From Ornithinibacillus scapharcae TW25 (lineage in GTDB: Bacteria > Bacillota > Bacilli > Bacillales > Amphibacillaceae), in assembly GCF_000190475.1 (NCBI RefSeq), contig NZ_AEWH01000036.1, forward strand, positions 27,948-91,947: 64,000 bases of DNA, written 5' to 3'. This document shows positions 18,580 to 28,058 of the stretch, piece by piece. Within the stretch, counting starts at the first letter, position 1; every line of letters begins with the position of its first letter. A program made the position numbers and the translations under genes. Under the pieces are notes generated by a model. The model was not told where the DNA came from. It saw nothing but the letters and a program-made list of their open reading frames with translations, and ran no database searches.

Positions 18580-19617
18580 TTAGCGTGCGTAACGGTTCTT
18601 TAATAAAGAGGCAAGGTCGTCCATTTCTTCTCGTTTAGTTCGATTCATTAATTGTTCTACAACATCTTTAGGTCGCTTACCATGATGGATAATATCATAG
18701 ATTCCAAAAGTAATAGGCATATCAATATTTTCAGTTTGTGCAAACTGATATGCCGCTTCCGCTGTACGCACTCCTTCAACGACCATTCCCATTTGCTCTA
18801 GAACATCTTGGAGGTTTTTCCCTTTTCCAAGCAAATTACCTGCTCTCCAATTCCTACTATGGACACTCGTACAGGTTACAATAAGATCCCCCACACCAGG
18901 CAACCCAAGAAAACTTAACGGATTTGCTCCTAAATACGTACCCAATCTCGTTATTTCAGCGAGTCCTCTTGTAATTAATGCTGCCTTTGCGTTATCACCG
19001 TATCCTAAGCCATCCGAAATACCAGCTCCAAGCGCGATAATGTTCTTAAGTGCACCACCAAGTTCTAGACCTATAACATCATTACTTGTATAGACCCTGA
19101 ACACTTCATTAAAAAATAGGTTCTGAGCAATTTTTGCATTATCTTCGTTAATGGATGCTACTGTCACGGTTGTAGGCTGTCTTTGACCTACTTCTTCTGC
19201 ATGACTTGGACCAGATAATACCACGATATCCTCATAATTGATACGATTCATCTCTTCGTCGATTAATTGAGATACTCGTTTTAATGTACCTGGTTCTATG
19301 CCCTTAGTTGCGTGAATAATAACTGGTGCAGTATCCAACATCTTATCTAATTGCTGACTTACCTCTCGTATTGCTTTTGTAGGGACAACTAATACGATTA
19401 CTTCTACACCCTGAATGGCTTCTTTCATATCATGAAAGGCACGAATCTTCTCCGGAATCATGATTTCTAAGTAATGTTCATTTTTATGTGTTGTATTAAT
19501 TTGGTCCGCTTGCTCTTTACGATGTGTCCATAAACGAACATCATGTCCATTATCTGCTAACACAATACTCAAGGCAGTTCCCCAACTACCAGCACCTAAA
19601 ACAGCTATCTTTTTCAC
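18580..19617 (-). CDS. gpsA: NAD(P)H-dependent glycerol-3-phosphate dehydrogenase
   Basis: Makes sn-glycerol-3-phosphate from dihydroxyacetone phosphate for phospholipid synthesis. GTG at 19617, behind AGGGAGGAG, gives 345 residues, exactly the B. subtilis length. The longer frame from 19650 overlaps the end of der and is rejected. The dinucleotide loop GAGSWGTA is near the N-terminus, and the catalytic lysine segment GALKNIIALGAG lies in the middle. It follows der by 13 bases. Confidence 0.96.
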   Translation of the reverse strand: MKKIAVLGAGSWGTALSIVLADNGHDVRLWTHRKEQADQINTTHKNEHYLEIMIPEKIRAFHDMKEAIQGVEVIVLVVPTKAIREVSQQLDKMLDTAPVIIHATKGIEPGTLKRVSQLIDEEMNRINYEDIVVLSGPSHAEEVGQRQPTTVTVASINEDNAKIAQNLFFNEVFRVYTSNDVIGLELGGALKNIIALGAGISDGLGYGDNAKAALITRGLAEITRLGTYLGANPLSFLGLPGVGDLIVTCTSVHSRNWRAGNLLGKGKNLQDVLEQMGMVVEGVRTAEAAYQFAQTENIDMPITFGIYDIIHHGKRPKDVVEQLMNRTKREEMDDLASLLKNRYAR

Positions 19618-19630
19618 ACTGTTCTCCTCC

Positions 19631-20941
19631 CTATGACCTTCTTCTTGCAAATATTTTTATCGGAGTTCCAACAAATCCAAATGCATCTCTAATTTTATTT
19701 TCTAAAAATCTTTCATAAGAAAAGTGCATTAATTCAGGTTCATTCACAAAGATGACAAATGCTGGAGGCTTAACAGCCACCTGAGTCCCATATAATACTT
19801 TCAATTTTCTTCCTTTTAATGTCGGTGTTGGATTCATTGCGATTGCATCCATGATGACATCATTAAGAACATTAGTAGGAATTCGTTTTGCATGGTTCTC
19901 GCTCGCTAATTGGACCATCGGTAATAATGTGTGCAAACGCTTTTTCGTTTTAGCAGATAAAAATACAATTGGAGCGTAGTCCAAGAATTGAAAATGAGCT
20001 CTAATTTTTTCTTCAAATTCTTTCATTGTTTTTTCATCTGTTTCAATTGCGTCCCATTTATTTACTACGATAACAATACTTCTACCAGCATCATGTGCAT
20101 ATCCTGCAATCTTTTTGTCTTGTTCCCTTATACCCGTTTCGGCATCAATTAAAACTAATACAACGTCGGAACGTTCAATCGCCCGTAACGCACGGAGTAC
20201 ACTATATTTCTCAGTTGACTCATATACCTTTCCACGTTTACGCATTCCAGCGGTATCAATAATAACATAGTCTTGTCCATCTTTATTCAGATGGGTATCA
20301 ATCGCATCTCTAGTTGTCCCTTCGATATCACTAACAATGACACGTTCCTCATTTAATAACGCATTCACTAAAGAGGATTTCCCTACGTTAGGTCTCCCTA
20401 TCAGACTGAAGTATATGGTATCCTCATCATGTGATTCTTGCTCAAACTGAGGAAAATGTGTTACAACTTCATCTAATAAGTCCCCTAACCCTAAACCATG
20501 CGCACCTGAAATGGGAAATGGCTCGCCAAATCCTAAGGAATAATATTCATATATTTCATCACGCATCTCTGGATTATCCACTTTATTTACTGCTAAAACG
20601 ACAGGTTTACTGGATTTGTATAGAAGCTTAGCTACTTCTTCATCCGCTGCTGTAATCCCTTCCTTCGCATTTACAATAAATATAATGACATCCGCTTCAT
20701 CAATAGCAATCTCTGCTTGTTGACGCATTTGAATTAATAGCGGTTCGTCTCCTATTTCAATCCCACCAGTATCAATCAAATTGAAATTTGTATTTAACCA
20801 TTCCGCTTGTGAGTAAATACGATCTCGTGTTACACCTGGAATATCTTCCACGATTGATATTCTTTCTCCAACTAATCTATTAAAAATAGTAGATTTTCCT
20901 ACATTTGGTCGCCCTACAATGGCTACTACTGCTTTCCTCAT
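19631..20941 (-). CDS. der: Ribosome-associated GTPase Der (EngA)
   Basis: An essential GTPase for 50S subunit assembly with two G domains and a C-terminal KH-like domain. P-loops GRPNVGKST and GRPNVGKSS, the NKVD and NKWD base-recognition motifs and DTGG/DTAG switches are all visible. The start is the ATG at 20941, giving 436 residues as in B. subtilis; an upstream ATG overlaps the binding site. It is upstream of gpsA. Confidence 0.97.
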   Translation of the reverse strand: MRKAVVAIVGRPNVGKSTIFNRLVGERISIVEDIPGVTRDRIYSQAEWLNTNFNLIDTGGIEIGDEPLLIQMRQQAEIAIDEADVIIFIVNAKEGITAADEEVAKLLYKSSKPVVLAVNKVDNPEMRDEIYEYYSLGFGEPFPISGAHGLGLGDLLDEVVTHFPQFEQESHDEDTIYFSLIGRPNVGKSSLVNALLNEERVIVSDIEGTTRDAIDTHLNKDGQDYVIIDTAGMRKRGKVYESTEKYSVLRALRAIERSDVVLVLIDAETGIREQDKKIAGYAHDAGRSIVIVVNKWDAIETDEKTMKEFEEKIRAHFQFLDYAPIVFLSAKTKKRLHTLLPMVQLASENHAKRIPTNVLNDVIMDAIAMNPTPTLKGRKLKVLYGTQVAVKPPAFVIFVNEPELMHFSYERFLENKIRDAFGFVGTPIKIFARRRS

Positions 20942-21029
20942 CGAAAGGAACATCCTCTCTCTATTATGTATAAAGTTACGATTTTATAACTTTATTTATT
21001 CTAGCAAAAGAAACCACTATTAACAATCA

Positions 21030-21215
21030 TTAATGTTTTACGATGATAAATACCTCATCACTAAGTGCATGTGCAATCCCGTCTAATATGGCTTCTAGAT
21101 TTGCTGCATATTTCTGTAATTCGTCAAAATCATGACAAATAAAAATAGGTGCACCGCCTGACACCTTTTCTTTATTCGTAGTAATAATCGCAAGTACCGA
21201 CTTCTCAATAACCAT
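21030..21215 (-). CDS. Capping complex subunit for YIEGIA
   Basis: A 61-residue soluble protein. KSVLAIITTNKEKVSGGAPIF and the acidic helix EILDGIAHALSD-like segment match the small partner that regularly follows YIEGIA-family genes. A strong binding site (GAGGAGGT) lies within the end of the YIEGIA gene, and the gap is two bases. The NCBI family name 'capping complex subunit for YIEGIA' reflects this linkage. No enzymatic motif is visible and the biochemical role is open. Confidence 0.75.
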   Translation of the reverse strand: MVIEKSVLAIITTNKEKVSGGAPIFICHDFDELQKYAANLEAILDGIAHALSDEVFIIVKH

Positions 21216-21217
21216 AA

Positions 21218-22108
21218 CTACTTGACCTCCTCGTTATGTGTATCGGATCTTGATGGCATTCGAATAGCAGTCTCCAACACCGGAACTGCTCCAATTATTT
21301 CCTTAGCTTTTTCTTTGTCGCGGATTTGAGGTAGAATAAACACCCCAATTCTCCCATCATCTAAATCCCGTTTAATTAACGGAACTAATGCAGGAGTACC
21401 TGAATCACGGAATACGCCTAATGATACGGATACATCATGCAAGATTGCTTGTCTTTGTCCTAAGTGCGCGATTGTATTCACAACGTTGATATTTTTTGGC
21501 TTCAGTACAAACCCCATGCCATATTTTAGAATCTCCTCTTGTCTCTCTGGTAATCCGATGTTCATAATGTAAATGTTGTCTACATATAGGCCAGCACCAT
21601 CAAAATGAGGTGCAACATATTCAATGTCAACAATATCCTTTATCGTACTGCCGCTTTGAAGAACTTTACTTATTATTAAGCAAATAATTCCCCCTATAAC
21701 AGCGACGTATATATCCCATATTAAATAAAATAGCGTTCCAACAAATGCAGTCAGTATGACGAGATAGTTTCTACTTTCAAAGGAAATTGCTATACCTTCT
21801 ATGTAGGCTTTTCCTCTAGAAACAAGCTCATCACCATCTATTTCGGTCAAGGTATTTCTCTCCATATTTCTAACTTCCCGGAACTGTGTTGCAGCAACTG
21901 TTAAAAATGTTACTGCAGTAAAGTTCATTTCCATTAAGGCAGGAACAGCTACAGCACCTAGTGATGCTGCAATAAAACCCAAAGCAACATGAATAATTTT
22001 TCCGTGTAGATATGTAGGGTATTGACGATAATCTGTACGTAGCATTAATATCCTAGCGATCGTTCCAATTGCTACACCAAATACTATAGGCATAGTATAT
22101 TCATTCAT
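21218..22108 (-). CDS. YIEGIA family membrane protein
   Basis: A 296-residue protein when started at the ATG at 22108, which has the binding site GAGGTGG. A TTG five codons upstream is possible but would precede that site. About five membrane helices occupy the first 160 residues, with the name-giving YIEGIA motif at 102-107. A soluble C-terminal domain of about 130 residues follows. The family occurs in spore formers next to YphA and a small capping subunit. I know of no demonstrated activity, so function is left open. Confidence 0.8.
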   Translation of the reverse strand: MNEYTMPIVFGVAIGTIARILMLRTDYRQYPTYLHGKIIHVALGFIAASLGAVAVPALMEMNFTAVTFLTVAATQFREVRNMERNTLTEIDGDELVSRGKAYIEGIAISFESRNYLVILTAFVGTLFYLIWDIYVAVIGGIICLIISKVLQSGSTIKDIVDIEYVAPHFDGAGLYVDNIYIMNIGLPERQEEILKYGMGFVLKPKNINVVNTIAHLGQRQAILHDVSVSLGVFRDSGTPALVPLIKRDLDDGRIGVFILPQIRDKEKAKEIIGAVPVLETAIRMPSRSDTHNEEVK

Positions 22109-22119
22109 TATTTGCCACC

Positions 22120-22707
22120 TCAAATGCTGTTTGTTTTGTTGCTAGGAAAAGCAATAATTTTCTCTTTCCCACGTTGTAAAATCTCTATGATACCTAATAA
22201 TAATAGGGTTATGAATAATGTATCTAAAAACATGGCATCCCCAATGGTTTTTGAAATGGTGTAATTGGAGAGTAATAAGCCATAGACAAACTCTCCGCCA
22301 CATAGACCAATGATACAATTAGCCAATCTATTGTAGTATTGCTTAGACACCATTATCGTCAGGAATACACATAATAACGGAATAATAATTAGTCTTGGCA
22401 TGAACAGCCAAACCGGTGCATTTGTTTCCCAAATAAGCATACTAGAATAGCCAATCATGACAGTAAAGGCAGAAAACATTTGTAAGCCTTTATATTTTAA
22501 GCTTGCCAAAAATAAAAACCCCCCGATTAGAATTGCTAAATAGCTGCAGGAAATATCTAAGAAATCTATTGTTAAGTAAAGCTTTGAAACACTAATGGTT
22601 ATTAATACCCAGATAGTAAATTTGGTTCTAGTGTCGTTTTTCGGCATTAAAAATGTCGTCAAGATCCAAAATATCCAACTAATCCAGTAAAAATACAAAC
22701 CTTCCAT
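22120..22707 (-). CDS. yphA: YphA family membrane protein
   Basis: A 195-residue protein with six predicted membrane helices and a basic C-terminal tail. I choose the ATG at 22707, behind GGGTGGGTGA, because B. subtilis YphA has a similar start and length (about 199). It is first in the three-gene operon yphA-YIEGIA-capping subunit, with an 11-base gap to the next start. It follows the ypfD terminator. Function unknown. Confidence 0.8.
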   Translation of the reverse strand: MEGLYFYWISWIFWILTTFLMPKNDTRTKFTIWVLITISVSKLYLTIDFLDISCSYLAILIGGFLFLASLKYKGLQMFSAFTVMIGYSSMLIWETNAPVWLFMPRLIIIPLLCVFLTIMVSKQYYNRLANCIIGLCGGEFVYGLLLSNYTISKTIGDAMFLDTLFITLLLLGIIEILQRGKEKIIAFPSNKTNSI

Positions 22708-22760
22708 ACCCAGTTCACCCACCCTCATTATTATTGCTTGGATGATAGATTTTTAAACAA

Positions 22761-22803
22761 AAAAGATGTCCTCTAGGCCCCAGCGCCCTAGAAGACATCT
22801 TTT
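22761..22803 (-). terminator. Terminator after ypfD
   Basis: A long, nearly perfect stem of about 17 bp (AAAAGATGTC and CTCTAGG pairing with CCTAGAAGACATCTTTT) around a short GC-rich loop. On the minus strand it runs into TTTTGTTTAAAAA. It lies 9 bases past the ypfD stop. Confidence 0.9.
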
Positions 22804-22811
22804 AATTTTAA

Positions 22812-23945
22812 TTATTGTTTAAACTTATTTAATTTATCTCCGATGAGATCTCCGAATTGAAAACCTGTTTGTTCCTCATCTTTTGCATATTGCTGATACT
22901 CTTGTGCTTCCTGTTCTTCTTCTATTTCTCTAATACTTAATGACATTCTTTCTTCTTTCTCGTTAATATCGAGAACCTTCACCGTTACCTTTTGCCCAAC
23001 TTCTAATACTTCATGTGGAGTGCCAATATGACGGTTTGCTATTTGAGATATATGCACTAAGCCTTCCACGTTCGGTAATACTTCTACAAATGCACCGAAG
23101 TTTACTAAACGTTTAACCGTACCTTCTAGTACTTGACCTGGTTGAATTTTCTCTTCCATTCCTTGCCATGGACCTGGTAGTACTTTCTTTCTAGATAATG
23201 CAATTCGTTCATTATCATGGTCGATAGATAGTACTTCTACCTTTATTTTTTCTCCTTCTGAAACAACTTCCGAAGCTTTGCTTACACGTTCATGGGATAG
23301 TTGAGATATATGTACTAATCCATCCATTCCACCTAAATCTACAAATACTCCAAAATCCGTAATCCGTTGTACGGTACCTTCTAATACCTGTCCTACTTCT
23401 AATGATTGAAGCAATTTAGATTTTTTGCTGGCTTGCTCTTGCTCGATAACTGCTCGATGTGACAAAATTACTTTATTTTGTTCTCTATCTAACTCAACTA
23501 ATTGAACCGCTAAAACTCTGTCTTGATATGCAGCGAAGTCTTCCACAAAATGGGTCTCCACTAGTGAGGCAGGAATAAATCCGCGAACACCAACATCAAC
23601 AACTAATCCACCCTTGACTACTTCTTTTACTTGGACATCAAATACCTCACCTGATTGAAATTTAGCTTCTAAATCTCCCCAGGCCATTTCTTGATCCACC
23701 AATCTCTTGGAAAGAATCACTTCATCATCTTCAATCTTTTTAATAGTTAAAGAAAGTGTATCCCCAACGTTAACTACTTCGTTCGGAGTTTCTACATGAA
23801 GAGCAGACAATTCACTAATCGGAATAATTCCTTCCGTTTTATAACCAATATCAACTAAAACATGCTTGTCTTCTATCTTGACAACCGTTCCAGTTACTTT
23901 ATCTCCTACGTGAAAATCTAAGTTCTCTTGATTTGTTTCATTCAT
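22812..23945 (-). CDS. ypfD: S1-domain RNA-binding protein, ribosomal protein S1 homologue
   Basis: The 377-residue protein has four S1 RNA-binding domains, starting near residues 14, 96, 184 and 271. The last two are strong, each opening GQVLEGTV and containing DGLVHISQL or EGLVHISQI. This is the four-domain form of Bacillaceae (B. subtilis YpfD, about 382), shorter than the six-domain S1 of proteobacteria. It follows cmk, a common pairing. Role in translation in Bacillus is less clear than in E. coli. Confidence 0.93.
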   Translation of the reverse strand: MNETNQENLDFHVGDKVTGTVVKIEDKHVLVDIGYKTEGIIPISELSALHVETPNEVVNVGDTLSLTIKKIEDDEVILSKRLVDQEMAWGDLEAKFQSGEVFDVQVKEVVKGGLVVDVGVRGFIPASLVETHFVEDFAAYQDRVLAVQLVELDREQNKVILSHRAVIEQEQASKKSKLLQSLEVGQVLEGTVQRITDFGVFVDLGGMDGLVHISQLSHERVSKASEVVSEGEKIKVEVLSIDHDNERIALSRKKVLPGPWQGMEEKIQPGQVLEGTVKRLVNFGAFVEVLPNVEGLVHISQIANRHIGTPHEVLEVGQKVTVKVLDINEKEERMSLSIREIEEEQEAQEYQQYAKDEEQTGFQFGDLIGDKLNKFKQ

Positions 23946-24095
23946 ACTATTTCCTCCTTATCCAAACAGCCAATTACCAGTTTAATATTCTGAATAAAAT
24001 ACTTTCTTTTATAACTTCTAATATTTGACTATATTTGTCAAGATTAAAACCAGATATAAATGGATTCTAGGACTTTTCTCTTATCATCTATAAAT

Positions 24096-24776
24096 TTAGA
24101 TAATATTATTCGCTTCATCCAATATACGGTCCGCAACCTCAGAAATTGTTAAAGAAGTCGTGTCTATTTCTATCGCATCGTCAGCTTTAATCAATGGAGA
24201 AGCTTCACGTTCAGAATCAATTAAGTCTCTTTTTTCAATTTCTTTTTTTAATTCTTCCAAATCGGATGGGAAACCTTTTTCTAAGTTCTCAACATGTCTA
24301 CGTTTGGCACGTTCATCTACCGAAGCAATTAAAAAAATCTTTACTTCTGCGTCCGGTATAACCTTTGTTCCTATATCACGACCATCCATTACTACCCCGC
24401 GTTCTTTAGCTAGCAATTGTTGCCTTGCTACCATATCCATTCGAACTTTCGGATGTTGTGCAACATAAGAGACATTATTTGTCACATCCTTTGTTCGAAT
24501 ATCAAGCGTGACATCAATATCATCTAATAATACACGTTGCCCATCTTCACCTTGTATTAACTTAACAGTTGTTTCTGCTAGTAAATTCACTAAATCAGAC
24601 TCATCATTGACGTCTACTGAACTTTTTAATGCCTTTAATGTAATAGCGCGGTACATTGCCCCCGTATCAATATAAATATAATTTAATTTATTAGCGACTA
24701 TTTTCGCTACTGTACTTTTACCAGCTGCAGCTGGGCCATCAATTGCAATCGCAATCTTCTTGTTCATTTTTTTCAT
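24096..24776 (-). CDS. cmk: Cytidylate kinase
   Basis: A 226-residue enzyme phosphorylating CMP and dCMP. The P-loop GPAAAGKST is at 14-22, followed by the NMP-binding segment IDTGAMYRA and [10 protein letters not shown]. The first ATG has the binding site GAGAGGAA at correct spacing, so the longer start is kept. It lies upstream of ypfD. Confidence 0.96.
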   Translation of the reverse strand: MKKMNKKIAIAIDGPAAAGKSTVAKIVANKLNYIYIDTGAMYRAITLKALKSSVDVNDESDLVNLLAETTVKLIQGEDGQRVLLDDIDVTLDIRTKDVTNNVSYVAQHPKVRMDMVARQQLLAKERGVVMDGRDIGTKVIPDAEVKIFLIASVDERAKRRHVENLEKGFPSDLEELKKEIEKRDLIDSEREASPLIKADDAIEIDTTSLTISEVADRILDEANNII

Positions 24777-24864
24777 TCATTCCTCTCATTGTAAATCAAA
24801 AGTTGCCATCCTGGTTCCCGCTATAATAGCCTCCCAGTAAATGATACAAAAGTATGATAAACTA

Positions 24865-25527
24865 TTAATGCATTTCCTTCTGTCTAGCTTCTCGTTGCTT
24901 TTCAAAGCAAAAACGAATAATAATTTGTTTGTCCAATTCATCTAATGATTTTAATTTAATGGAGGCGGTATTAGCTGAATTCACATTGTGGATCAAGCGT
25001 ATAATCTCTCCCTTTAATTCTAGATAATGATACTCACCAGATTGCATAGGAAGAACAAGGTGTACCATTATTTCCTCACCATCATTTATATGGATATCTT
25101 TTGGAACCACAACAGATAATCCACCACCACTTAAATCAACTGAAACAGTTGCAAAAGGAGCAAAATTATCATATACACTATGTAAAGCTACATCTACTGC
25201 CGTTTCAATTCTAACATATTCTCGACGTTGAATTCTCTCGATTTTATCCGATTCTGGGATTTCTAATGCGAGAGTGGGAATTTTTCCTTTATTTCTTTTC
25301 TTTACTTCTGTTTTAAAGCGATAGACAGATTGATCGTCTCCTAAATATTCGGCTTTCATTCTTGTCCCAACACGAAAAGATGCGCTTGTTCGCTTCATTT
25401 TTAGATGAACTGGATAATCGATGTATAAATACTTATTGTCTTTATCCACTACTTTACAACGATATTTTTCATTTTGTTTATGTTCCTCGCTATATGCTTC
25501 TATCGTTAGAAAAACGCCAATTTTCAT
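24865..25527 (-). CDS. motI: PilZ-domain c-di-GMP receptor, flagellar clutch MotI/YcgR type
   Basis: A 220-residue protein started at the ATG at 25527 behind GGGGGATAA. The longer frame to 25626 runs through the ypeB terminator and is rejected. The N-terminal YcgR-like domain is followed by a C-terminal PilZ domain with the two c-di-GMP signatures RREYVR (101-106) and DLSGGG (131-136). B. subtilis MotI (YpfA/DgrA, about 217 residues) binds MotA and stops flagellar rotation when c-di-GMP is high. Order ypeB-motI-cmk is conserved. Confidence 0.9.
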   Translation of the reverse strand: MKIGVFLTIEAYSEEHKQNEKYRCKVVDKDNKYLYIDYPVHLKMKRTSASFRVGTRMKAEYLGDDQSVYRFKTEVKKRNKGKIPTLALEIPESDKIERIQRREYVRIETAVDVALHSVYDNFAPFATVSVDLSGGGLSVVVPKDIHINDGEEIMVHLVLPMQSGEYHYLELKGEIIRLIHNVNSANTASIKLKSLDELDKQIIIRFCFEKQREARQKEMH

Positions 25528-25601
25528 GTTTATCCCCCATTTATATCTTCGCAGAGTTGTAATTTTATCTTTTCTTTTATTATCACAAAAAAAAACAAAA
25601 A

Positions 25602-25624
25602 GGGAAAGGACTAATACCTTTCCC
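25602..25624 (-). terminator. Terminator after ypeB
   Basis: An 8-bp stem (GGGAAAGG with CCTTTCCC) with a seven-base loop, followed on the minus strand by TTTTTGTTTTTTTTTG. It lies immediately after the ypeB stop and upstream of motI. Confidence 0.85.
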
Positions 25625-25626
25625 AA

Positions 25627-26967
25627 TTAAATACCTGCATAATTTATCTCTTTTCCATTCAGTCTTTCTACTTTTTCTTCTGTTCCGTCCATTGCATTAA
25701 TAAAGATCCGATAGGTATCATCACCTAATATACCGAGAAACTCGTATGTCAGTACTTCTTCACCAAGGTCATTAGTAATCACTGCTAGATAATCTTCCTG
25801 GATTGCAACATTTGGGTTGACAAAGTCCTTAGCTTGCTCGGTACTAAGCCCTGGTTTAGGTATTTCTCTCTTGTGATGGTTAAGAAAATAGTTATTAGCG
25901 GTTAATCCAAGTATATCACCATTATCTAGTGCCACCTTTACCTCGATAGCATCTGCAAAAACTCTTACACCATTTTGATTATAAATAAACGAGTATATCC
26001 CAACATTTTCATACTGGCTACTATTTAACAGCTCCATACTTTCGAAATTATGTTCTTGAATATATTTTTCTGCTATTTTATAGCCTTCATTTAGACTTAT
26101 TTGCTTTTCACCTACAGGTCGATCCACTAATAATGTAATAGGGTGTCCTCCTTGTTGTGTTAAATCCAGATATGCATTTTTCTTTCCATCCGAATAGGAC
26201 ACGCTGTATAGTGGTATATCTGCGCCATCACCTGTAGTGGTGACTCTCAAGTCCTTCGTTGCCTTGATATTAAAAATATCTTTACTATAGTTCAATGCCT
26301 CATTCTCATCAATTTTTGGACCTTCCACATTTTCATATTTATGGTTCTCTGAGGATGTCCCAGATATTGCCGAATCAATATTCCCTTCTGCAAAGCCTTC
26401 TACTTTTTTCTCTACAGTTTTAAATCCGTCAATAATTGTATTATCTGCCTGTGTATCCTCTGTCGCTAGAGCTAATTGTACATCCATCCAGCGGAGATTG
26501 TTTTCGAGTGCTGTGTGTTGAACTTGTCGCAGCTCATCTTTTATATTACCAGCCTGTGTGTAGAGATTTTTCAAAGTATCTAATTCCTTATCCGTTAACG
26601 GGTCTTTCTTTAAATCTCGAATTGCTGTTCGATACGTGAAGTCTCCTATTTTGGATAAAAACTCCTCTGTCTTATTAAATGGCAATAAAGTTAAAGGAAG
26701 CTGACCAACGTTCGATAAGGAATCTGATGTTAATCTCCAAATCTCTGCTAGCTGTGGTGAAAGTCTTTCTTTGGAATTCATAGCAATTGCAGTTCCAATC
26801 TTATCATGCATTAAATCCATATTATAAGTAAGTTCATGAAAGGCACGTTGATACGTGTTTTCAGCTTGTATTAATATTGCATTTTTTTCCTGATGTTCTT
26901 TATAGCCCCATATCGCTGTTCCAGTTACACCAATTGCTAATACAATAATTGTTATCCATCGCAACAT
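25627..26967 (-). CDS. ypeB: Germination protein YpeB
   Basis: A 446-residue protein with one N-terminal membrane anchor (about 3-19), a long helical region, and C-terminal PepSY-like repeats. It is needed to place and hold the cortex-lytic enzyme SleB in the dormant spore. The ATG has the site GGGGTGAAG. It follows sleB by 14 bases, the standard bicistronic arrangement, and should be made in the forespore. Confidence 0.95.
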   Translation of the reverse strand: MLRWITIIVLAIGVTGTAIWGYKEHQEKNAILIQAENTYQRAFHELTYNMDLMHDKIGTAIAMNSKERLSPQLAEIWRLTSDSLSNVGQLPLTLLPFNKTEEFLSKIGDFTYRTAIRDLKKDPLTDKELDTLKNLYTQAGNIKDELRQVQHTALENNLRWMDVQLALATEDTQADNTIIDGFKTVEKKVEGFAEGNIDSAISGTSSENHKYENVEGPKIDENEALNYSKDIFNIKATKDLRVTTTGDGADIPLYSVSYSDGKKNAYLDLTQQGGHPITLLVDRPVGEKQISLNEGYKIAEKYIQEHNFESMELLNSSQYENVGIYSFIYNQNGVRVFADAIEVKVALDNGDILGLTANNYFLNHHKREIPKPGLSTEQAKDFVNPNVAIQEDYLAVITNDLGEEVLTYEFLGILGDDTYRIFINAMDGTEEKVERLNGKEINYAGI

Positions 26968-26981
26968 ATTTCTTCACCCCT

Positions 26982-27914
26982 TTATTTACAAAAGATATGT
27001 TTACCAATCCGTTTGATTTGTGGTCTACCCCATATCCAGCTCGATGTTGCTGTGTCAGGATTAAAGTAGTATATAGCTTCTCCAGTAGGATCCCACCCAT
27101 TGATAGCATCCAATACAGCCTCTCTTGCTTTGTCGTTGGGAGTTAACCAAATTTGTCCATCCGCTACAGCAGTAAATGCCCTAGGCTCGAAAATCACACC
27201 GGCTACAGTATTCGGAAATGTGGGACTTTCTACACGATTAAGAATCACGGCTGCAACGGCTACTTGACCTTCATAAGGCTCACCCCTAGCCTCACCATAT
27301 ACAGCATTTGCCATGAGGTTAATATCATTTTGCGAGAATCCTTGTGGTACATTCACTGCCGTGTTATTAGTTGTATTCGCTGTATTTTGATTGGCATTAT
27401 TGGTATTAGTGGCTGTATTATTTGTTGCATTCGTGTTATTGTTATTCGTATTTTGTGTATTTTGGTTTGGTTGTTGTTTTGGTTGTGGTGCAGTATTCCC
27501 TTTAGGAGCATTTCTGTTAGGTTTTGTTTGCTTTGCTAAGTCAGTACCACCATAGTAGGTAAAATCATTTCCTTTTGCTATTTGTGTATGTACCCACTTA
27601 CCATCAAACTTCGAAACATTGACGAGTTTTTGTCTTGTTTTCAAACCTGCTAGACCGTCAATCGTTAACCCATAATCTTTTTGAAAATTCCGTAGTGCCC
27701 AGTAAGTTCCCCAACCGAAAACACCGTCAATCTTTCCTTTATAGTATCCAATGTACTGGAGTCTTGCCTGTAGTTCGATAACATCATCACCAACTGATCC
27801 ACGCTGAATGATTTGATTCGTAAAGGCATCTACTTCTTTAGGATTAGATGTTTCTTGAAGTCCTATCGCAAATAGACATATAATAACTAACAAGATGTAT
27901 TTTCTAAATGTCAT
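26982..27914 (-). CDS. sleB: Spore cortex-lytic enzyme SleB
   Basis: A lytic transglycosylase that degrades spore cortex at germination. The start is the ATG at 27914 behind GAGAGGT, giving 310 residues. A signal peptide covers about 1-31, and the peptidoglycan-binding repeat (GDDVIELQARLQYIGYYKG and following) about 38-103. A long Asn/Thr/Gln-rich linker comes next (about 140-195). The catalytic domain with the active glutamate in YGEARGE fills the C-terminus. A candidate forespore promoter (GCATAA, then AAAATA) lies about 70 bases upstream, but it is weak. Confidence 0.95.
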   Translation of the reverse strand: MTFRKYILLVIICLFAIGLQETSNPKEVDAFTNQIIQRGSVGDDVIELQARLQYIGYYKGKIDGVFGWGTYWALRNFQKDYGLTIDGLAGLKTRQKLVNVSKFDGKWVHTQIAKGNDFTYYGGTDLAKQTKPNRNAPKGNTAPQPKQQPNQNTQNTNNNNTNATNNTATNTNNANQNTANTTNNTAVNVPQGFSQNDINLMANAVYGEARGEPYEGQVAVAAVILNRVESPTFPNTVAGVIFEPRAFTAVADGQIWLTPNDKAREAVLDAINGWDPTGEAIYYFNPDTATSSWIWGRPQIKRIGKHIFCK

Positions 27915-28026
27915 GTTGATACCTCTCACTTTCATGATTGTCTAGTTGTACTATCTATTTTTCGATGAAACTGCTAATTTATGCATGTAATTCATAATTG
28001 GGCTATATTAAAATTCTCGAAAATAA

Positions 28027-28049
28027 AAAAGAGACCCTATAGTCTCTTT
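28027..28049 (-). terminator. Terminator after prsW
   Basis: A short stem (AAAGAGAC with GTCTCTTT) and a small loop. On the minus strand it ends in CTTTTTTATTTTCG. It lies 10 bases past the prsW stop. Confidence 0.65.
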
Positions 28050-28058
28050 ATTTATAGA

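Noticed and set aside
25528-25626. Longer N-terminus for motI
   Set aside because: This part crosses the ypeB terminator hairpin, while the ATG at 25527 has the site GGGGGATAA and the family length.
27153-27539. 128-codon plus-strand frame opposite sleB
   Set aside because: Produced by the low-complexity linker of sleB read in reverse; no start signals.
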